Assembly (NCBI RefSeq): GCF_900099765.1
Contig: NZ_FNDX01000003.1
Coordinates: forward strand, 248,001-312,000
Direction of reading: 5' to 3'
DNA from: Paenibacillus typhae
GTDB lineage: Bacteria > Bacillota > Bacilli > Paenibacillales > Paenibacillaceae
Length of the DNA stretch: 64,000 nucleotides
Position 1 is the first letter of the stretch. Every line of letters begins with the position of its first letter. The notes beneath the pieces were generated by a model. It saw nothing but the letters and a program-made list of their open reading frames with translations. It was not told the origin of the DNA and searched no databases. Below, piece by piece: positions 59,766-64,000 of this stretch. The position numbers and the translations under genes were made by a program.

Positions 59766-61532
59766 TTAGTACAGCGGCCCGAAGTTGCGGCAGGCTCTGT
59801 AATCTGCGCTCTCCAGATCCTCTGTACCGAACAGGGACCACACCCGCGGTCTAAAAATCCGGGATTCCTCCACATTGTGCATGCTGACCGGAATGCGCAG
59901 GATGGAGGCCAGCGTAATCAGATCCGCACCGATATGCCCGTAGCTGATTGCGCCGTGATTGGCTCCCCAGTTATTCATGACATCATAGACGGTTTTGAAC
60001 GAGCCCTGATTCGTCAGCTTGGGAGCAAACCAGGTTGTCGGCCAGGTCGGGTCGGTCCGCTCATCCAGCGTCTTGTGCACTTCTTCAGGGAGCTCAACAG
60101 TATAACCCTCCACAAGCTGAAGCACGGGACCAAGCCCCTTAACCAGATTGAGCCGGGCCATCGTTACAGGCATTCCGCCCTTAGTTAAATAATCAGTGGA
60201 GAAGCCGCCCCCGCGGAAATATTCCTGTGAAGCCGGACGGAACTGGGTCTCAGCTATACAGCACTCCGCCTCCTCATCCGTAATCTCCCAGAACGGCTTA
60301 ATCGCAGGCTTCCCGTCCACACTCTGCTCTCCCGTTCCATCCAGTGCTGCAGAGCCTGAGTTGATCAGATGCAGCAGCCCGTGCGCCGCCTCGCCTTCCA
60401 GTTCATATCCGGTCACCCGTTTAACCGCGGCAGGACTCCAGAAGGTCCGGACATCGGCAAAAATCTGTGCCGTATTCGTAAGCAGATAATTGAACAGCAT
60501 CGTTACACCATTCAGGCTGTCATTCTCGGTAGCCACGATATACGGCGCCCGCCGGCCGTTCCAGTCAAAGGAAGAGTTCAGGATCGTCTCCATGAAATCC
60601 CCGTTTGGAAAATGATCCGTCCACTGCCGCTGGCCCTGGAAGCCGCCGACTATCGCGTTATGCCCGTTAGCCTCCTCCTCAAAACCGAGCTCAGCCAGCC
60701 GCGGGTTACCAACCATGAGGTCACGCGCGATGAGCGTCATTTTGACACAGGTCTCCCACTGCTGCTCCTTCAATTCATCACTGATCTGCAGGTGCTGCGG
60801 ATTATTGTCCGCTCCGATGCGGCATTTTTCCTTAACCCAGGCCAGGGCCTGTGTAAATTCCTCTTTATCATAAATTTCTTCCTCGAACCGGCGCACGTAT
60901 TCGGACATATCGATGTATTCATTCCGCATGCCCAGATAGTCCTGAAAGAACTGTTCGTTCACAATCGAGCCGGCAATCCCCATCGAGACAGAGCCCATCG
61001 ACAGATATGATTTACCTTTCATAAGTGCTACTGCCATAGCGGATTTGGCGAACTGCAGCAGCTTTGTCTGCACATCAGCCGGGATCTCTTCACTGCTGGA
61101 TTCCTGCACATCCTCACCGTATATTCCGAACGCCGGAATTCCCTTTTGCGCATAAGCAGACAGAACAGCCGCCAGATAAACCGCCCCCGGGCGCTCCGTT
61201 CCGTTAAAACCCCACACTGCATGCGGAATCGTTGCATCCATATCCATCGTTTCCGAGCCATAACACCAGCATGGGGTTACGGTAATCGATACGCCGACAT
61301 TCTGTCCGGCAAATTTCTGTGCGGCAGCCGCTGCTTCCTTCACACCGCCGATCGTTGAATCAGCGATAACGCACTCTACAGGAGTCCCGTCCGGGTAATA
61401 AAGGCTTTCCGTAAGAAACTTAGCCACCCGCTCCGCCATCCCCATGGTCTGGGCCTCCAGCGATTCACGGACACCGCGTCTTCTTCCATCAATCGTAGGC
61501 CGGATTCCAATCTTCGGATAATTTGTTGCCAC
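59766..61532 (-). CDS. fucI: L-fucose isomerase
   Basis: 588 residues, normal length. [25 protein letters not shown] is the usual start; [47 protein letters not shown] and [22 protein letters not shown] carry the manganese ligands and active-site residues of FucI. It converts L-fucose to L-fuculose (and often D-arabinose to D-ribulose). GTG start at 61532 with GAGGAGG seven bases upstream. First gene of the fucI-kinase-fucA-fucU operon, divergent from the DeoR repressor. Confidence 0.95.
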   Translation of the reverse strand: MATNYPKIGIRPTIDGRRRGVRESLEAQTMGMAERVAKFLTESLYYPDGTPVECVIADSTIGGVKEAAAAAQKFAGQNVGVSITVTPCWCYGSETMDMDATIPHAVWGFNGTERPGAVYLAAVLSAYAQKGIPAFGIYGEDVQESSSEEIPADVQTKLLQFAKSAMAVALMKGKSYLSMGSVSMGIAGSIVNEQFFQDYLGMRNEYIDMSEYVRRFEEEIYDKEEFTQALAWVKEKCRIGADNNPQHLQISDELKEQQWETCVKMTLIARDLMVGNPRLAELGFEEEANGHNAIVGGFQGQRQWTDHFPNGDFMETILNSSFDWNGRRAPYIVATENDSLNGVTMLFNYLLTNTAQIFADVRTFWSPAAVKRVTGYELEGEAAHGLLHLINSGSAALDGTGEQSVDGKPAIKPFWEITDEEAECCIAETQFRPASQEYFRGGGFSTDYLTKGGMPVTMARLNLVKGLGPVLQLVEGYTVELPEEVHKTLDERTDPTWPTTWFAPKLTNQGSFKTVYDVMNNWGANHGAISYGHIGADLITLASILRIPVSMHNVEESRIFRPRVWSLFGTEDLESADYRACRNFGPLY

Positions 61533-61601
61533 TGCTGTTCCTCCTCAAATGAATTGGTTGGATATTGCGGCAGATCCTTTCAGACGTGAACCCAGTCCCC
61601 T

Positions 61602-61616
61602 TTTAAAGCGCTATCA
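61602..61616. promoter_or_regulatory. Cre-like site in the fuc operon leader
   Basis: TTTAAAGCGCTATCA matches the CcpA consensus TGWAARCGYTWWCA except T for G at the second core base. It lies between the fucI promoter and start codon, where a bound CcpA would block elongation. Confidence 0.4.
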
Positions 61617-61689
61617 TGAAGGTGTTGTGAGACTGCCCCATCCATTGCCGCCTGATCCCGTACTCGATATTATAGTTGAGTTCATGTTT

Positions 61690-61718
61690 ATCATAGAGTC
61701 GGAGTGGTTCAAAGTCAA
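61690..61718 (-). promoter_or_regulatory. Promoter of the fucose operon
   Basis: Minus strand: TTGACT (61713-61718), 17-base spacer, TATGAT (61690-61695). About 150 bases upstream of the fucI start, leaving a leader that contains the cre-like site. Confidence 0.65.
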
Positions 61719-61746
61719 CAATATTCCACAACTTTTTATTATATTT

Positions 61747-61792
61747 ATGTGGTTTTATGTGATATTGTAATAAAGTGATGTGGTTTTACGTG
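61747..61792. promoter_or_regulatory. Direct repeats, candidate DeoR-type operators
   Basis: ATGTGGTTTTATGTG (61747-61761) and ATGTGGTTTTACGTG (61778-61792) are 31 bases apart, three helical turns, between the fucI promoter and the DeoR gene. DeoR/GlpR-type proteins often bind such paired repeats. A TTGCAG at 61809-61814 may be the -35 of the regulator gene itself. Confidence 0.55.
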
Positions 61793-61868
61793 TGGGTTCT
61801 GACTATCTTGCAGTCAAATGTAGTACACTATGAATAATATTTGATTTTGTAGACAAGGGTGGGTAAGC

Positions 61869-62639
61869 ATGAAGGCATTTGAACGGAGAGATCTGATCAT
61901 TAACGAGCTGTACCGGCATAAAAAAGTGCATGTCGCTGACCTTGCGCAGAAATTCCAGGTGTCCGAGGAGACCATCCGCCGCGATCTGGACAAGCTGGAC
62001 AAGGAAGGCCTGGCCAAAAAAAACTACGGAGGCGCCATACTAAACGCCCATACCAACGAAGACCCTTCATACGCGAGCAGACATCAGGTCAACCTTGAGG
62101 CTAAAGGCATTATTGCTTCCAATGTGCTGGATCTGATTAATGACGGGGACAGCCTGATGACGGATACGAGCACAACGGCTTTTGAAGCCCTGCGCAAAAT
62201 CACCGAATCCAAGCACAACCTGACCATCATCACCAATTCACTCGCGGTTTTATCCGAATTCCAGCATTCCGGCCATAAGCTGATTTCCACCGGCGGCACA
62301 CTCGGACCCGAGACCAGCTCCTTCGTCGGCCCCACCGCCTCGCAGACCATCCAGAAGTACAATGTGGACGTCGCCCTGTTCAGCTGTAAAGCACTGTCGA
62401 TGACCGGCGGGCTTAGTGATTCCAATGAGGAAGAGAGCGAGCTGAAGATTCTGATGCAAAAGCAGGCCAGCAAAGTTGTGCTGCTCGTCGACCATTCCAA
62501 GTTTGACCGGATTGCCTTCATCAAGCTGTTCAGCTTCGATAAAGTGGATTACATTGTCACTGACGAGAAGCCTTCGGAGGAATGGATCAGCTTTCTGAAC
62601 AGCTATCAGGTGTCGGTACTGTATAATTCCGGGGAGTAG
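61869..62639 (+). CDS. DeoR/GlpR-family repressor of the fucose operon
   Basis: 256 residues. The N-terminal HTH is MKAFERRDLIINELYRHKKVHVADLAQKFQVSEETIRRDLDKLDKEGLAKKNYGGA, the DeoR signature. The C-terminal sugar-phosphate sensor (about 75-250) has LMTDTSTTAFEAL, NLTIITNSLAVL, LISTGGTLGPETSSFVG and LVDHSKFDR. Ligand is likely fuculose-1-phosphate or another operon intermediate (inference). The ATG at 61869 has AAGGGTGGG. Divergent from fucI and separated by paired repeats that are probably its operators. It converges with a small membrane protein gene, with 20 bases between stops and no visible terminator. Confidence 0.93.
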   Translation: MKAFERRDLIINELYRHKKVHVADLAQKFQVSEETIRRDLDKLDKEGLAKKNYGGAILNAHTNEDPSYASRHQVNLEAKGIIASNVLDLINDGDSLMTDTSTTAFEALRKITESKHNLTIITNSLAVLSEFQHSGHKLISTGGTLGPETSSFVGPTASQTIQKYNVDVALFSCKALSMTGGLSDSNEEESELKILMQKQASKVVLLVDHSKFDRIAFIKLFSFDKVDYIVTDEKPSEEWISFLNSYQVSVLYNSGE

Positions 62640-62659
62640 ACAGCCAGTATCACTTGTGC

Positions 62660-63076
62660 CTATCGATGAAACACAACCATCAAAACAATAAAGACGATGC
62701 TCAGCAGGCCGAACAGCTCCAGTACATCTTCCCTTGGCCATCTCCTCCGGACGAAGACGATCGAGGGATGAGCAAGACCAGCTATCAGATACAGCAGGGA
62801 CAGCAGCAAGCCAAAGCTCATCAGGGAAAATAAAGGATTGTCTGCGCGGGGTACGCCGAGGAAGATTACAAGTAATATTAAGACAGTCACAAGTCGCAGT
62901 GCCCAACGGAAAAACAGGATCACCGGTCCGGGTTGGGAAGGCAGAACGTTTTCGTTCACTTCCTCAACTCTGGATTGCTCCTCCTTTAATGCCCGCTCCC
63001 ATGCCTCCGGGTTTTCTTTGCGTATTTTATGCATTTGATTAGCATTATCGATACGCTGTCTGATGAACTTAAACAT
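62660..63076 (-). CDS. Small membrane protein of unknown function
   Basis: 138 residues. A charged, mostly helical N-terminal part (KFIRQRIDNANQMHKIRKENPEAWERALKEEQSRVEEVNE) precedes three hydrophobic segments (about 52-74, 80-102, 118-136). I do not recognise a family. AAGGAGG eight bases before the ATG at 63076 supports a real gene. It stands alone, convergent with the fucose regulator. The Arg-rich loop RRRWPRED lies between the second and third segments. Confidence 0.75.
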   Translation of the reverse strand: MFKFIRQRIDNANQMHKIRKENPEAWERALKEEQSRVEEVNENVLPSQPGPVILFFRWALRLVTVLILLVIFLGVPRADNPLFSLMSFGLLLSLLYLIAGLAHPSIVFVRRRWPREDVLELFGLLSIVFIVLMVVFHR

Positions 63077-63499
63077 GTGTTGGCCTCCTTAGGGTACCGT
63101 CAAGAACATTGTATATCCAGGTAAAATAATTCTTTCTAGTGAAACGGGATAGGGTTCTTCATACATTCCATTACGGCTGTTATGGTTTCCTGTCTCTTCA
63201 CTGGTCATGAATTGCTGGATTTCAGCTTTCATGATGATTCTAAGTGTCTTTCACAAACGGAGTGGCGGATCCAGCGGAATTTCACCTCACATTTCTCTTA
63301 TTTACCCCAATCCACTCCGGGCTAGCCTCTGACCCAAAGTAAAAATAATATAAGAAAGCTAGATAAATAGTAAGAACAGCCGAATCTCCCTCCAACTTGC
63401 TGCTCAGGCAAAGTTAATTCCTCAAAATATCGCAAAACATCATGCCGAAAAACAGTTCCCCTTCTATTTTATAATCAATGTGCAGCGCTGCAGGTTTTT
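63077..63499. other. Gene-free gap
   Basis: About 420 bases between the small membrane protein and the GH43 leader. No open frame with a ribosome binding site, no strong hairpin and no known repeat unit was seen on either strand. It is AT-rich. Nothing further can be said. Confidence 0.6.
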
Positions 63500-63515
63500 T
63501 TGCAAACGGTTCCAA
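63500..63515. promoter_or_regulatory. LacI/CcpA-type operator upstream of GH43 gene
   Basis: TTGCAAACGGTTCCAA fits TTGnAAnCGnTTnCAA exactly, the symmetric LacI-family pattern, also compatible with a cre site. It is 96 bases before the start codon. GGAGGAGGTG at 63534-63543 is followed only by a very short frame. Confidence 0.6.
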
Positions 63516-63610
63516 ATCAATATTACCTATTATGGAGGAGGTGTACCGTAGCGTCTGATCTACAGCAACACAGAATTCCCCGATTATAATTTTTATTGAA
63601 GGAGATTATT

Positions 63611-64000
63611 ATGAGGAAAAAAAGCTTAATCATGTTACCCTTTGCGATCCTGCTTTCATTATTGCTGGCAGGTATCTCCAGTGCTGATGTTACCTCAAGC
63701 TATGTGAACCCGCTTATGGGAGGCGCTGACCCTACCATTGCCAGAGCGGCAGACGGCTATTACTATTCAGCTGCTTCAGGCGATAACAATATCACCCTGA
63801 AACGGCATGAGACCCTTCTCGGAGTATCCACTGCCAAGAGCAAAATTGTCTGGAAGAAGCCGGATAACTTCGGGTACGTATGGGGTCCGTATATATATAG
63901 GCTGGACAGCAAATGGTATCTGTATTTCTCATCTGGTCCCGAGACCAGCTTCGGTTATGGACATCCAAGCTCCTACGTTCTGGAGAATGCTTCTCCCGAT
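63611..64000 (+). CDS. Secreted glycoside hydrolase family 43 enzyme, partial
   Basis: Runs off the window end after 130 codons. Signal peptide MRKKSLIMLPFAILLSLLLAG (cut near residue 25). NPLMGGADPTIARAADGYYYSAAS carries the GH43 catalytic-base Asp (about 40) and opening strand, and FGYVWGPYIYRLDSKWYLYFSS the second blade, where this family usually has WAPE/D; here the residue is Gly-Pro. GH43 enzymes cut arabinosides, xylosides or galactosides outside the cell. ATG at 63611 with GAAGGAG six bases upstream, and a LacI-type operator in the leader. Lower GC than the fucose genes. Confidence 0.88.
   Translation, partial: MRKKSLIMLPFAILLSLLLAGISSADVTSSYVNPLMGGADPTIARAADGYYYSAASGDNNITLKRHETLLGVSTAKSKIVWKKPDNFGYVWGPYIYRLDSKWYLYFSSGPETSFGYGHPSSYVLENASPD

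Noticed and set aside
59741..59875. Longer N terminus for the FGGY kinase
   Set aside because: The extension lies inside the fucI coding end and has no resemblance to kinases.
63534..63565. Strong GGAGGAGGTG site as the start of a gene
   Set aside because: Only a few codons follow before a stop; the GH43 gene has its own site at 63600.

Overview
The window reads as chromosomal DNA of a spore-forming, plant- or soil-type Paenibacillus. Reasons: moderately high GC with Gram-positive AGGAGG ribosome binding sites, a BofC-like sporulation protein, a Lpl/Ytc-type sugar importer without its own ATPase beside a membrane-bound AraC/Cache regulator (YesN type), a BceRS-BceAB peptide-sensing module, many glycoside hydrolases, and several families of short intergenic palindromes. 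No rRNA, tRNA, CRISPR array, transposase or phage gene was found. The genus is inferred from gene content, not from an rRNA marker.

Layout. (1) 1-12099, minus strand: one tightly packed operon. In transcription order it encodes a three-part ABC-2 exporter (ATPase, two permeases), then a fragmented NRPS/PKS assembly line: C-T-C, C, A-T and C-T proteins, a discrete malonyl-type acyltransferase, and a ketosynthase cut by the window edge. (2) 12.3-15.2 kb: a low-GC Nudix gene, a BofC-like protein and a lipoprotein serpin with a frameshifted C terminus. (3) 15.3-21 kb: a CocE/S15 peptidase, M19 dipeptidase and ornithine cyclodeaminase-family operon, divergent from fabV. (4) 21-26.9 kb: BceAB-type ABC transporter, its histidine kinase and response regulator, and a PIG-V-like glycosyltransferase. 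(5) 27.1-31.5 kb: GH88 hydrolase, AraC regulator, and a divergent TetR/MFS pair. (6) 31.7-39 kb: operon of a small unrecognised protein, a 1378-residue GH2-type enzyme and a GH94-type phosphorylase. (7) 39.6-49.7 kb: secreted beta-helix protein, solute-binding lipoprotein, two sugar permeases and the Cache/AraC regulator. (8) 49.8-54.5 kb: SGNH hydrolase, two convergent AraC genes and a GHL6-like glycosidase. (9) 55-57 kb: SDR plus AraC. (10) 57.2-62.6 kb: L-fucose operon (isomerase, FGGY kinase, aldolase, mutarotase) with a divergent DeoR repressor. (11) 62.7-64 kb: small membrane protein and the start of a secreted GH43 enzyme.

How it fits together: from 27 kb to the end the region is mostly a carbohydrate scavenging island. 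Secreted enzymes release oligosaccharides, an ABC importer takes them up, and cytoplasmic GH88, GH2, GH94 and fucose enzymes finish the job, each unit with its own AraC, DeoR or TetR regulator and several with visible candidate operators. The strongest lead for something undescribed is the split NRPS/PKS operon with its exporter. The next best are a shared 34-bp promoter/operator motif that links two distant loci, and the three palindromic intergenic repeat families.
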